From NCBI GenBank assembly GCA_029945375.1, contig CM057065.1, positions 682,001-746,000 on the forward strand: a stretch of DNA of 64,000 nt, in the 5' to 3' direction. The translations under genes were made by a program, and so were the position numbers. The notes under the pieces are model-generated. The model was given only the letters and a program-made list of their open reading frames with translations, ran no database searches and was not told where the DNA came from. How positions within the stretch are numbered: position 1 is the first letter of the stretch; the number at the start of each line of letters is the position of its first letter. The stretch is from Agaricus subrufescens. Lineage: Eukaryota > Basidiomycota > Agaricomycetes > Agaricales > Agaricaceae. Shown one piece after another: positions 1 to 12,330 of the stretch.

Positions 1-1043
1 GGGGGGGGAATGTCGTTAGTGTATGTTTGGTATATCAAGAAAGAAAAACACAAATCTTATTAGTATCCATGATGGGTTCAAAGAGTAATTGTTGCAGTGT
101 CTTAGAAGATGAAGGCGAGGACGGTCAAAATTGAGACGAGGAGGGTGAGGTTGACGGTGGGAAGGTCTTCATAAAATGAGACTCTGTACCCCTGCCGAAA
201 GCCATAGTGTCGGTCGCCTCTAGAGCCTTCTCAACAATCCTCCAACTGTACTATTCTGCAACCCACAAGCTAGATTGGTAACAACATCGGATGCGGCGCA
301 TTGGAGGTCTTTAAAGTTTTGAATGCGAAGATCTTCTGCGTTCTATCAGGGATATAAATTTGAATTGAGACAAAGGGATTGAGGTGTCAGTGGTAATGCG
401 ATGGCGAGTTGCTTGCGAAGAAATGTAGGGGTCGTTTTCAATATAGAGAGATCGGAAAATATTTGAATATCGCGATGAGATTTCTCGTCTCCTCCCATGC
501 CTTGAACTTAAACCAGATCCAATTGTGCAACATCCGAAGCGTTGCTAGTTCCACGAAATTCTGATTGACAGCAGTTGAACAGGATATCAACTGGGAGAGC
601 GCAGGCCAGTAGCGATGTAATCATCAACTCGGGCCGACGAAAACGAGATTGCATGGCGATCAGTGCACTCTGACCACCATCTATTGCCAATAACGAGGAT
701 AATAAAGAGGTACGCTGTGAAATACTTGAAGGCAAAGTGTTGAGTACGAGTTCAAAGGAGCATGACGAGCTCTGTGATGGGTACACTCACCTTGAGGAAA
801 CCCGCCCTACTCCAACCGGTAATCAAAGAAATTCTCGCTGCTTTATCGAGTTACAGGTTGCATAAGATATCTTGAAACTGTCGGGGGGTAGTTTTTGATC
901 CTTGAAAGGTACCGAGGGATGCACTGGCTCCGTCGCTCGAACGAGAAGGTCATGTTCAGCTATTCCACCCCGTGCGACGTCTGCTAACATGCAGAAACGA
1001 GGACGGCTCTGGCCATTGTATAGGCTACCATTACTCAGTACAT
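1..1043. other. No confidently assignable gene; 3' flank of the transposase gene
   Basis: Only short open frames occur here. The longest, about 92 codons on the minus strand (508-786), has plausible splice sites around it (a GT at 785-784 and a CAG near 718), but I recognise no family and cannot build a consistent multi-exon gene. If the CACTA-like element has a terminal inverted repeat on this side it must lie here or before the window; I searched for CACTA/TAGTG ends and found none that pair with the other side. The window opens with a run of eight G. Confidence 0.3.
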
Positions 1044-4000
1044 TCATCCTTCTACTTCTGTTACTGTATCGCTCCGATCCACGATACCCCAATTGTTGCC
1101 ATTGCGGACCCTCCCGACAACACATTCTACGGTGTTTAAGTCGACAGCCTCAATGACAGAGGCACCATGGCAGTAAGGAATACCGTCTTCTTCTGTTGTA
1201 TTCATACTCTGGATGATCGCAAAGATGATTGTGGATGGTGAGTTTAGTTTCAGTTGTGGGATGACCGGTAGGTCTAGCACAACGAGACGCTTCAACTGGC
1301 CATAATATACGCGATTTTCATATTCTGGCTCGCGTCTCCTTTGTCTGGCAAAGCGATCTACACGGAGAATGTACTACATTGGATTGAGTTAGGATTTTTC
1401 TTATATAATCAGAGATACTGACCTTCACATACGAAGCGTCTCGGCTATCTTCGCTCTGCCTAACAATGTCACGCGCGACCATGGTGTCGCCGTCCCCAAG
1501 ACAAGTGACCTTGCCATACTGAAGGAGGGGGCCGTTGAGTTTAATGGCTGCTCGTACGACGGTTGTTTTTGTATCAAATCGCGTAGCTAAACTGGCATAA
1601 ATCTTGTTGCAAATAGACGTCGGTAGAATTTCTTGCTGTCGAGTGCCCCAAAGTTTGTAAGTGGGATCTTAATTACCAAGTGAATAACTGACTATTACAA
1701 CCACAGGATACAACTTACATGAGTTATAGATCAAGTGATGCATCGTTTTCACTTGAATATCTAGATTTAACACATCTTGTAAATTGTATAAAAGTCGGAT
1801 TTGATCGAGCTGGGCAGTCGCAATCATGAATGTGTTGATAGACTCATAGGGGTGTCGCCGACTTTTGATAGCACAGAGGAGATTGTTGCATTCGCGTTCC
1901 ATCGGAAATGCCCAGTAGCTCCAAACGGGGCCAGCTACCCTAATACCCCATGCAACATGAAGCAATGCGTGGAGTGTCAAGGGGCAGGCAGAGAGTCGTT
2001 CTGGTTTACCACAGTAGTAATACCTGTACTTCATTTAGAACAAGTCGTCCGAAGATTTTAGCTATTCTTACCGTTCGTAGTCACATACCCAGTGGACAAA
2101 GCCTTCCTCAATTTGAAGTAACGCATCTTCATTCATTTCCATAGACAGGCATAGCTTGAGGAGCGTAACAAGCTTCATGAAATGTTTGTAGTACAACGCC
2201 TTCGGGAATCTTCCGCGAAGGACAATCGGGGCAATGAAAAGTGTCCAGTTCGAATACATTTCGGCGGACATCTGCGATTGTTTCTTGGCAATATTGGGAA
2301 CACGAGCACCGAAGGAAGAGGGAATTGTTGACCCACATTCCTCCGTAGCCTTGCCAATCTCTTCCCAAGCCCGAGGCCCTATTAGATAACCTTTGTTGCT
2401 GTGGTCTAGATCTTTGAACTCGCCAATCCAAAACGATATCAAGTTGGGGATCAGATTTTCCCATACCAGGTGCATGAAATCGAAGGGAAATGATTCGGGG
2501 AACGAAATAGCGGATATATTTGAAAGGACCGGTATGCCCTTGATACCATACCGCTTTGCGAGGTTTTCAAAGGCAGCATTGGTGGGCGACATTTGCACAG
2601 CAACTGCTTGTTCCATCAATTCATGGTGAACCCGTATCGGAAGATTATTTGGATCATAATAAGCTGGGTTAGCGTTTGCAAGATTGTCCCGTCGTAAGGG
2701 AACGTAGTAGGTTTTTTTAGCTGCAGCATGGTTACATATACCCTTGATATTGCAAACACGGCATGGACTAAGTGCGTTTGAGCCTTTCATGTTCATGACA
2801 AGGGCCATGGCAGGTATATCACCGAAAACGAGAATGAGATAAGCGTGGAGGAGAAAATACGCCTCGGAAATGGAGTCCCAAGCCTTGACACCAGCCTCGA
2901 GTTGAATTAATTCTTGGATAAGCGGCCAGAAATAAGAATCTATATCCCATGGTTTCTTAGGGCCCGGGATAACGCCAACCCTCAACCGGTGCTTCTTTTG
3001 GAAACGTACATCAGGCGCAAGGTTATAGACGAATAGGACGATTGGCCAGCACGTCTGGCTACGTCGCTTGAAGGGGGCAAACCCGTCAGTTGAAAGACCA
3101 AGGGCAATGTCACGTTCGTCCGAGAAGTAAAAGAAATTATTGTCAGTATCGCCCGTGGGGACAATAGTTTGGAGGAGTCCTCGATAATACGAGCCGTCAA
3201 AGACGTCTCTGATTACGCCTGGCTCGTGTTGAAACTCTGCTCGATAACGCATTTTTTGAGCATGCTCACGACAGGATAACATGGCAAGTAGGCGAGGGAT
3301 GATAGGCAGATACGTAAAATATTTGCGGGGCTGACCCTTGGCGTTAAACCTTGGTTCGTTGCATTCGGGGTTCGGGCATGTGGTGTGATGTTCATATGGC
3401 CCCGTGAAGCAGACGCAGCTGTTGATGCAACAGCTGTAACGAATGGGCTGTAACCCGGACAAAGTACGAACGCGTTTCTTCGTCATTTTGAGTGAGTCAT
3501 GATGCCAGTTGCGAAATACGCGTGCCATTCTCGTAAATGTCCTATCGGTTAAGCGATCTTCTATCTTGAGAGTATACTTGAGGAGAAGGTCAATATCAGC
3601 CTCACTAAGGCTGGGAGAATCATCTATAGACAGGTGAGATACATGTGAATACGGTACGAGGATAGGACATACCCAGTGCCGCTACTTCACGTCTACAACG
3701 TTCCAAAACTTTGTCCCAGAGAGTAATGCCTGCCACGTCTGTACGGATGTCATCACTTTCTTCATCTGTTTCATCACCGCTTTCAGAATTATCGTCCAAA
3801 ACCTCTTCGTCGGCAAGTAACAAGTCATAGAGTGCGTCTGTTGAAGGTTCCGGTTGTTCTTGATTACCCTCTTGGGAATCCTCATCATCTGACTCCTGCG
3901 TCCACCGAGACTGTCTCCAAGTTCGCTGTATCGCCGTCCCCATTTGCTCTCTCACTCTAGTCGCCCACATAACATCAATGCCAACTGGCTCCTCAAGTGA

Positions 4001-4312
4001 GGAATGGTTGGCAACAGGAGAAGACGGAGGTTCTGCTGCGTCTAATGCATGATCTGCGGTCCCAAACGGAACTTCAATAGGAGGAGGCGATGACGGAGGG
4101 GCAACAGAGGAAGGGGGCGCTTCCAGGCGTCTCCTTTTGGTTGGTGCTATGTCTTCTATCGCGTGCTGGGAGCGGGGCCGCCGAGAGGCGGTCACTGCGT
4201 TGTGCGCAACAACCTTGGACTGGCACTCTAAGTGTCGTGCTCTTACACGGGGAGAGACCATGCCACGGCAAACACAGGGACACCTGACCTTGGATACTAC
4301 TCTACGCGCCAT
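1044..4312 (-). CDS. Tnp2-family (CACTA/En-Spm-like) transposase, 5 exons, frame intact
   Basis: Predicted DNA transposase that would cut and move its own element in the nucleus. Exons on the minus strand are 4312-3673, 3623-2072, 2023-1719, 1667-1423 and 1373-1044. The four introns are 48-51 bases with GT..AG ends. The exons sum to 3072 bases, exactly 1024 codons, giving 1023 residues. The head is basic, then Ser/Pro-rich and acidic (residues ~150-195). The Tnp2-type core follows with LSTDGFAPFKRRSQTCWPIV, LMHLVWENLIPN-like and CRVCNIKG segments. Exon 3 carries ALLHVAWGIRVAGPVWSYWA followed by FPMER, typical of fungal Tnp2 proteins. The tail ends VGRVRNGNNWGIVDRS. It is divergent from the companion gene starting at 5315 across ~1 kb, so the two probably share a promoter region. 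Family assignment is by remembered motifs; the catalytic residues were not mapped. Confidence 0.88.
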
Positions 4313-5314
4313 GTTGAGAAGGTTGTAAGATGATGCGTGGCAACTACTGGTGGGGTATATGTAGGAAGGGATGGATACGGAAATTTCTTCTGGCCGACCG
4401 GCTATGTATCAAGCGAGCCGAGCACAGGCGATGCGTAATTCATTTAAAAAAATTTTTTTACATTGACTGCTGGAACTATAGGGACATCAGGCGTCGCAGT
4501 ACATCGTTTTATTGGAATGACGGGGTCGTAAGCCAAACAGCGGGTGGTGGTAGCGGTGGTGAACCGATTGACATCGGAGGAATGTCATGGCCTGTAAGAA
4601 TTGCAACTACTAGAGAACTGGGTGGGAGGACGATGATAGTGGGGGTCGTTGTTGCCACTACCTTGCCATAGGGTGTTACTGCGGGCAACTTCGAGTATCA
4701 GTCCACGATATTTGGAGGCGATTGTGAGCCAACTAGCGAGTAATATGAGACGATTGGTATCATGACGGTAAGTCAAGGAATCATGTGGATGGTGAGGTGT
4801 ATACAACGGGAGCCCGCCATAATCAAAGGTAGGCACCGGACAATCCGGTGCCACGAGGTTTGAGGAGCGTCCATCGTCGAAAGAAAGTCTTGACTTCGGG
4901 CAGTTTATCGCAATAGCGTACCTACTAGAAAAATAAGCAGATAGATGCGGTAGGTGGTGACTTACAGAGCCTTTGGAGTAATCGAGGTGAGGGGCGAAAG
5001 AGATGAGTGACCGTTATGCAGTCACGCTGGTGCGTACGGATCACATAGTCATGCACGTCCATCAGTTGATAATGATGGCCATGCCTCGGCATCAATGATT
5101 GTTTATTGATATTATAACGTGACCGAAGTTCAGTTTGATACAATCACTGATCCAATCAAAAAAAACTCATTCACTACGCCCACCACCACCATCTCAACCG
5201 CCGTATCTCGGACTGTCCGGGATCGACACTTTTTACTCTTGGACTGTCCAGGAGTATCATCATCTATTGATTAAAATACTACTACGCTCTACTTTTTCGT
5301 TTCGATCTTCAACA
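4313..5314. promoter_or_regulatory. Divergent intergenic region between transposase and companion gene
   Basis: About 1.0 kb separates the two outward-reading starts (ATG at 4312 minus and 5315 plus). It holds only short frames that look like chance. A bidirectional promoter is expected from position; I see no single convincing TATA element. The frame of the companion gene is open upstream to 5135, so an earlier in-frame start cannot be excluded. Confidence 0.4.
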
Positions 5315-8102
5315 ATGCCAGGCCGAGCCTACCTTATCGATGGCGACTTATATTATTCGCCTAACTGCGACCGAGATGTACAACTCCCTGGTCAACTCAA
5401 CATCGACGACATCACCTCATTTAACAATGTGGGCATGGAAGCTTTCGAAGTGCCGTATTGGTGGTCTGAGAGGGTTCCGTGGCTGGGCTTCCAGCCGAGG
5501 CGACCGGTATGCTGGAACGGCGCTCTCGTGGAGGATATCGGGTATATGCCTCGACAACTTCTTCAGAAGGACGATGGCACGCTATATAAGCTGCCGTATC
5601 TTTCACAAAATAGATGGTTGGCTGTGGAGAATCTGATTCGAGAGGTGCTGGGAATCTTCTCGCGCCATTTCAACTTTCATTATTTGGAGCCTTATTCTAC
5701 CCGAAAATGGGGTTACACCAACGGCCACCCCACTCAAGCCGAGACATGGAAATATGCACATCAAGGTCGAGACTGGTTTGCGATGTGGATCGCTCTATTG
5801 TACTGGATGTTAAAGATAATCCCGGAGGATCCGAAGTATTTGGAGGGTATCTCCCCTACGGAGTGGTACAAGCTGCTGGTGACGTGGGACAAGAGTCGTA
5901 TAAGCATGTGGGAGTCCCTGCGCTGTGCTCCCCTACTCCAACGTTTCTGGGATGCCAATCGCGCAGGAGTCTTTCTACATAATCCCTACGATCAGCCAAA
6001 CCAACCCTCAGCTTGGTGGTTTGATCACTGTGGGATCCCGGTGTGGTACCGCTGGGGTCCTCGAGAAATCGCGCAAAGTAAACGAGATGGCTTTTACCTA
6101 ATGGTACCCCCATCCGAAATTCTCCAAGCTGCAACCACCGTCATTTCGCCCTCTATACCTTCCTACTCTGCTAGCACAGAAGATGCGTGGGAAGATGCAC
6201 AAACCTACGGTGCGTAGTGTATGATCAATTGGTACTGAGTAATAACTCATGGTCGTTCACAGAGCCTTACTTCGAACCGGCAAGTCCGCAACCAGTCAAT
6301 GCCACTGAGGACGACCAGCGGCCCCCTTCCTCGCCCTCGCAAATCAGCAAACTCGTTTGGAAGAAGGGACGGTTGTGCCAAGTCGAAAGATCGGGTCGAG
6401 ATGTTTGGGAGGCGTTCGAGAAGAAGCATGAAGAGAGACACCAACGAATGTTACTTCATGAAACCCCCGTGGCTCGACAAACTAGACTAAACCGTGCAAA
6501 TAAACCGCCAACCGTGAGCGCTGCTGTGTATGTCTGGGAGTGGAGTCTGGATACTCCACCAAAATTCAATCGTACTCTGGTTCCAAAGCGAGATCGTAGC
6601 GAGACCCTAGAAGACGCCCGCCCTGGTGAAGCACGCTACGATTCATTTTGTAATGAGTGGACTCTTTGTAGCGAGTGGGTCGATGAATCATACGAGGAAT
6701 CAGATGAAGAAGTAGACGAAGTTCCAGCACAGGAGTTGCGCCAGGATGAGGGAGGCATAAGCTCTCTCACTGGTACCTCTCCAGCCCATGTTACTGAGAC
6801 TGTATCAACTATCCCTACAACGTCGGCGGCGACAACACTCCCAACGGCTCCCGCACCCGCCACCTCCACCGTCAATCCCTCCGTAGATCATACTTCGTCA
6901 GGAGCCGCTTCAACACCCCTCCCCGAATGGGAGCAGTCTCAGCTGGAAGTGCTCGACATTCTGAAGAAATACTATGGTTTTCTGCCCCCCCGACTAGCCA
7001 CAGGATTTGGATATTCAGCGCGACTTGCTGACATCAAAGCCCTGCTCACTATCATTGGCACTTGTGCCGTCAAACCCAACAGTGTTTTCTGGACAACGCC
7101 AATGGGTCACGCCTGCATTGCCTTTGGGTTGAGTCTAGCTAGCAAGGAAGGTGGCGAACCATCGGCAGCTGTCTGGGACCTGTCGTCAAGATGTACAGAT
7201 CCTCTCAAGTTTTCCCCTCGCTTACGCTCTATCAAACGAGTGCGGGCTGGTGCCCGGCTCCTATATATGTTTGACTTTGGTGGCTTGGCCACTGTCTCTT
7301 GGAATATTGCTGTTTATAGTGCCTCTGCTGCTGCTATGGTCTGTTGTCTACATCCTGAACTCAATGACGAAGATATCGCGGTCGAACTGGCACAATCCGG
7401 TGTCCCATTCCGAACTTTGCGGAAATGAGCCGGCCTCAAGCTTGCGCGTCCTGAGCTACCATGCGCTGTGACACCAATGATCTTTTCCGATCATGTATTC
7501 ACTCCATCTGATTACGAATACTGGAAGCAAAGGTGTCAGTCCGTGTTGACGTCTCAGCGCGGCCGTGCAGCTATCTTGCGCGGTGGCTATGTTCGACGCT
7601 TGGCCTTGGAGGGCGGCATTAGTATCAGTGAAGCATTGAAGGGGCCGTCGGGTCTACATCACGACAATACTCTTAATTTTTATGCGCGGGACAAAGATGG
7701 TGTGGAGTATGTAGATGATGACTTGACAACGAACGAGCTGGACCTCTTATGTGGTATATATCAAAGTTTTACAGGTATGTTCTTCAACAGAATATCGTTT
7801 TTTTGTGCTCAATGCTTGTATTAGGTGTGGGCACCAGCATCAGGAAGCAGTCTTGGCACCCTCTGGTCTCCACGTTCGAAGGCAGCGGCGATGACCAAGG
7901 CCGTTGGCCCCCTCGCTTGGAAGAGCTTTATGTGAACCGTCATCTTTCCATCCTCGATGAGAAGGTCACCATTAATCCGAAGTTCCTTCTCACGGCCAGC
8001 CAATGGCGCAACAACACTCGAGGCTTTGGTGATGCTAGGAGAGCCAACACTTCCGTGGAAAAATGGTCGACTCAATTTCTTGACACGTTTTGCAGTACAT
8101 GA
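5315..8102 (+). pseudogene. Second gene of the CACTA-like element, 3 exons, one in-frame TGA
   Basis: Exons 5315-6209, 6263-7774 and 7825-8102 are separated by introns of 53 and 50 bases (GTGCGT..CAG and GTATGT..TAG). They sum to 2685 bases, or 895 codons, with no frameshift. Codon 7426-7428 is TGA; the frame continues open on both sides (PFRTLRK, then AGLKLARPELPC), so this is a nonsense change within one gene rather than two genes. The protein is Trp/Tyr-rich in the first half (for example GIPVWYRWG), has a Ser/Thr/Pro and acidic linker around residues 450-560, and a conserved-looking C-terminal half. I remember similar proteins beside Tnp2 genes in mushroom genomes, but no biochemical function is known to me. 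The nearest guess is a transposition accessory protein. Readthrough, a sequencing error or true inactivation cannot be told apart here. Confidence 0.7.
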
Positions 8103-8578
8103 ATGTTTTAATTTGTAAATTATCAATTGACGCTTGGTACAGTATTTCGAGTTAGATTTTGTTTTCTTTATATCATAGATCCTACCTGTAGAGTTATCTG
8201 TCGGCATTGGAATTTTTTATCTTACATCGTAGCCTTCGTTTGACGGTTTTTAGCGCCTGCAGTTTTGCCAGGAACATCATGCGATGCTACATCTGGTAAG
8301 TTTTTGTTGTTGCATTTCCATATATAATCACCGCTGAAATGATCTCTATAGTTTATATCTTCACTCTAATAGTATGATAAAGCAATATATTCTTGGCACG
8401 ATTTTCACTTGCTGTCGGTATGTGTAATGCAAACCCCTTGGAATGATCCATTATAGAGCGGTGTTGTCAAGGCTGGAACTTCAATTACGCAGCTAACTCT
8501 TTTCCTTATGCTGATTCCTTTAACAATCCCAGGTAACGTGTAAAAATGTATCATTCCTTTCTGGTCTAAGTACACTAC
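8103..8578. other. Gap between convergent genes, nothing recognised
   Basis: AT-rich spacer between the 3' end of the companion gene (8102) and the 3' end of the next minus-strand gene (8579). It probably contains the two 3' untranslated ends. No frame, repeat or terminal inverted repeat was recognised. Confidence 0.4.
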
Positions 8579-9326
8579 TCAGATTGCGCCCACTGTAACA
8601 TCCAACTTCTCCTCATGCTCGGATGAGTCCATTTGTATCTCGAAGCTACCCTTGTCGTTGCCTGGAATACGTATACGAATCGTCTTGCGCTTCTAAAGTA
8701 AGAGAAATCAGTTTACTTCTACTTCGAAAAATGATCACTTGCCTTCTGCTGTTGCTCATCTAGTTTTTGTTCAATCGATAACTCAAAATTTCTCCAGCGT
8801 TTCCGACAACCCCCGTCCTGTATCCCTTCAGTGCTGACAGTGTCTCCAGTGGTTGTCAAATCAACGGTGGTACCCCGACGAGCACTAACGGATTCGGCAA
8901 CGAGATTGACCGTGATTTTCTGCCGATTATCACTCCCACCTTCAGCAATGGAACCAACCGCCTCGTGTTGTACGTCTGTTCCTTTGGTGCGATACCCAGC
9001 CGTCCTTTTTGCCCTGTTTCTAATCACTGAACGGTATTCAGTATCAAGTGACTGATCCTTGTAAGCGACTTACCAGTGTCCCAGCTTGGTTGCCTGACAG
9101 GTGCTGTAGTAGATGGCTCTGATGCATCGTCGGAGTCTGCATACGCGTCACGATACTTCTTTACCCCGAGCCGATTTTCACGCTCCATAGATGCGCCAGG
9201 AGTCTCTGGGACTATCTCAACCACTGATTCTGACTCTGTATAGGAGGGTTGTCTCGACATCGGGGAGAAGTTGAAAGTCTCAAAGCCACCCCGGGACGAA
9301 TTTATATCCAAAGTACTGTTTTCCAT
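8579..9326 (-). CDS. Hypothetical protein, 216 aa, 3 exons, one GC-AG intron
   Basis: Minus-strand exons are 9326-9074, 9026-8743 and 8692-8579, totalling 651 bases (217 codons). Intron 1 is GTAAGT..CAG, 48 bases. Intron 2 starts with GC (AAG, then GCAAGT) and ends TTTAG; GC-AG introns are a rare but accepted class. The start begins MENSTLDINSS. The middle is polar and acidic. A Lys/Glu/Gln-rich stretch (RRNFELSIEQKLDEQQQKK) precedes a short basic/hydrophobic segment (KRKTIRIRIPGNDKG), and the protein ends DVTVGAI. I do not recognise a family. It lies between the transposon pair and another unrecognised gene, so it could be cargo of the same mobile element or an ordinary lineage-specific gene. 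The frame agreement over two introns is the main support. Confidence 0.6.
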
Positions 9327-9815
9327 TTACAGATAAATAGATTTATCAGACCACTAAAGCGAATTTGCTATGCACACAGCCGGGTATCGGAATCAATTGT
9401 GGCCGGCAGTAGGAAGAAGACGTAAGTATTTTTTTTCTCATTTTTGCCACCATTCTGCTCTAACAATGATATCCGACTCGCCGCCACCGCCTCCTGCCAA
9501 GCAATTAAGGCAGGGCTTACAGTTTGCGTACCCGATGCCGGCGTCAAACAGTACCCGAATACAACTTGCAGAAAAACGTAAAATGCGAAAGACGTAAAGT
9601 GGAGTATTTTTTTCTGTAATTGACCTCAGCGAAGCAGTCCTCTTACTTACACCTTCGGCGTGCCTGTGTCAGCTCCCCTCCGCTCGGTTATTGTGTTAAG
9701 CGGTGAAGCATCGAGATGCAGACTCTCTGTAAGTCGCAAATTATTTAAATAAACCTTCAACTTTAATTTGCACCCCACACCTCTCTCGTCCTTCAGCACG
9801 ACTATAGACTCAAGC
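9327..9815. other. Divergent spacer with a 43-codon open frame at 9466-9597 (plus)
   Basis: This stretch separates two divergently read genes. A small frame starts with ATG at 9466 and stops at 9597. It encodes a run of five Pro near its start and ends LAEKRKMRKT. Nothing beyond its compactness supports translation; it may be an exon of an unrecognised transcript or chance. Confidence 0.25.
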
Positions 9816-11141
9816 ATGCCTACTAGAAAACCCTCGACCAAGGCCTCTTCTTCGTCGAAAGAGAATCAACCAGTCCCGGCAGGTCAACGAGCCAGTACTA
9901 CCACCTCCCGCGGGGTTGTTAGCGATAATTCTCTAGAAAGGATTAAGCGATTGGAAAAGAAACTTGCGCATCGTGAAGGTAGACCATCCTTCTTCACCAT
10001 ACTCAGATCTCATTGTGTTTCCAGCGGAGCTCGATCAATTGAAGAAAGCTACTGTTTCGGGTCCCCAGACCAAAGTTTCCCGAAGTCTCATTCCGCCTCC
10101 TGAGCAGATCAGCCACCTGCAAACCGACATGCAACTGATAGACAATAAGACGGTCTACAACCAATGCCGTGTAAGTCCAGCCAATCTTTTTACTTTCGCC
10201 ATCTGCTTATATATTGATAAATTGTAGCGCACGGTTAGCGATGCAATGAAACATGCTGGGATCAAGTTCACTATGCTTTATAATAGTATCAACCCCTCAC
10301 AACTTGCTACGGCGGCAAAACTTGTATGTATTTCCTTTAATCTACTATAATCAGCTATATTTATTCATTCATCTATAAGGCAAGACACGATTATGAGCCT
10401 CTTCGAAAATATGACAGTGACTGGGCTAGCTACGAGATCATGAAGGGAATACTGACATATTATCGTAATAATCGAGGCAGACGAAGGCCTGCCAATGCTA
10501 CTCCTGAAACAACAACTCCGATGGAAAGAGCTGACAGCTCCAAGGCTGAAGATAATGACAGCTCTGAGGCTGAAGGTAACAACGAGCCTGAGGATAGGAC
10601 TCCTGAGGATGATAGTACCACAGACAAGGTTAATAGCGAAATGGAGGATGCGATGGCCAGTGATCATGAGAATGAGGATGTTAATCTTACAGAGGATGAA
10701 GTCAATGGTAATGATGATATTGATGGTGAGAATATTAATAGCGACTTCAAAGGCAATGACCCTGACTATTTTAAAGTTCAGGGCACTGAATTGAAAGGGT
10801 TTGGTAGTGATGATGATGAATTGATGGATGATGTCGGGCGAGAAGAATCGGAGCCAAAGCAACAGAAGAACAAAACTACCAAGAAAGTCAAAACTACAGC
10901 ACAGGCTCAGAAACCGGCCATGAAGAAGGGGGCGCAAAAGGAGAAGAATAAGAGTAATGCCAAAGTATGTGTTAGAGAGGAAGGTGGCGAGCCAGTGCAG
11001 CGAACACTGAGAGCAGGTTCAAAACGATCATATAAAAATGTGGATATTACTCATCAAGACACTGCACCAACAAAGCGAACACGACAGGGTGATAGTAGCC
11101 GTACTAATGCCCCATCAAAGGCAAAGGGAAAGAAGCTGTAG
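9816..11141 (+). CDS. Hypothetical protein, 388 aa, 4 exons, acidic-then-basic tail
   Basis: Exons 9816-9978, 10025-10170, 10228-10323 and 10380-11141 sum to 1167 bases (389 codons). Introns run GTAGAC..CAG, GTAAGT..TAG, GTATGT..AAG. The head is Ser/Thr/Lys-rich and followed by a short helical segment (LERIKRLEKKLAHRE). The centre (RHDYEPLRKYDSDWASYEI) reads like a short conserved block I have seen in fungal hypothetical proteins, but I cannot name a family. The last ~200 residues are first very acidic (many Asp/Glu, residues ~165-280) and then Lys-rich, ending KAKGKKL, a composition typical of nuclear or nucleic-acid-associated proteins. Start chosen at the ATG of MPTRKPSTK, the first with a good frame into exon 2. 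Its neighbours are an unrecognised minus-strand gene and the minisatellite. Confidence 0.65.
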
Positions 11142-11526
11142 CTAACCTAATTACCATTAACATATTAGATTACTCATACCAGCTCCGTATTTGAGTACCT
11201 ATTGTCAGGTTATTTACTAGTTATTTGCACTACTATTAACATCTAGTACTTCGAATAGCTCTATAATTGAATGCCTCTCACTATGTGATTTACTGGCTTC
11301 TAACAAGTTTTTTGACTGCGAAAATCTGTGTGATGTTGCCTTTGACATGAGTATATGACTATGATGCCGACAGGTATTATACTGTCAATAAAGTAGTATA
11401 TGTCTAGTATTTTCATATGTCAAATACTACTTAATGAGGTGTATTCTAACTGACATTTCAACAGTTGTTAACTCTCCTCACAGGCGTTTTCAGCCATAGT
11501 ATTTTACATACCCCCCGGTCTCACAG
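11142..11526. other. Gap between the acidic-protein gene and the minisatellite
   Basis: AT-rich, no convincing frame. It probably holds the 3' untranslated end of the gene ending at 11141 and the onset of degenerate repeat units (a TAGTAT motif near 11497). Confidence 0.4.
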
Positions 11527-12330
11527 TGTACAACTTAGTACGAATATACCATTTTCACAGGCAGCATCTTAGTATAAATGTACCATTCATGCAGAGTGCG
11601 AATTAGTATGAATGTACGATTCCAATGTACGATGAATGTATGATTCCCACGAGATGCGACTTAGTATAATTATACAATTCCCACGAGATACAACTTAGTA
11701 CGAATATACCATTTTCACAGATGGCATCTTAGTATGAATGTACCATTCATGCAGAGTGCGAAACAGTATGAATGTACGATTCCAATGTATGATGAATGTA
11801 TGATTCCCACGAGATGCGACTTAGTATGAATATGCCATTCTCATGGAAGGTGACTTAGTATGATTGAACCATTCTCGAAGACCGCGACTCAGTATGACTA
11901 TACTATTCTCGAAGACTGTGACTCAGTATGACTATACTATTCTCGCAGAGCGCAACTTAGTATGAATGTACCATTACCACATGGTGTAACATAGTACAAA
12001 TACACGATTCTCGCACAGAGGAACATGATATGAACATGCCATTCTCCAATGTCACATAGTATGAACATACTATTCATGTTGAGCGCGACCTAGTATGAAT
12101 GTACCTTTTTCGCACAGCGTGACTTAGTATGGATGTACCATTCTGGAGTGCAACATAGTACAAACACACGATTCTCTCAGAGCACAATATAGTATGAACA
12201 TACCATTCTCATGCATTCTGACATAGTAAAAATATACTATTATCGTGCAGTGCATCATAGTAAAAACATACTATTCTCACCCAGTATGTCACTGTACGAC
12301 CAAAGTATTGTACCATTATCACCCAGTAGG
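11527..12330. repeat. Minisatellite of ~30-36-base units with internal dyad and 160-base higher-order repeat
   Basis: More than 20 imperfect head-to-tail units with core TTAGTATGAATGTACCATT followed by a variable spacer such as CTCGCAGAGCGC. Many cores are near-palindromes, for example AGTATGAACATACT around 12058. Two ~135-base blocks starting at 11530 and 11690 are near-identical, defining a 160-base higher-order period. Further decayed units reach ~12380 (CAGTATAAATGTACTG). It lies between the acidic-protein gene and NLR copy G1. Dense short motifs with dyads resemble sub-terminal transposase-binding repeats of CACTA elements, but no matching array is seen on the other side of the transposase gene. 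Confidence 0.85.

Noticed and set aside
4330..4671. 113-codon plus frame in the divergent promoter region
   Set aside because: No motif, no splice support, crosses a poly-A/T run; likely chance.
10365..10937. 190-codon minus-strand frame, hydrophobic and Ile-rich
   Set aside because: It is the antisense of the Asp/Glu-rich part of the spliced plus-strand gene; acidic codons read backwards give Ile/Val/Leu/Ser.
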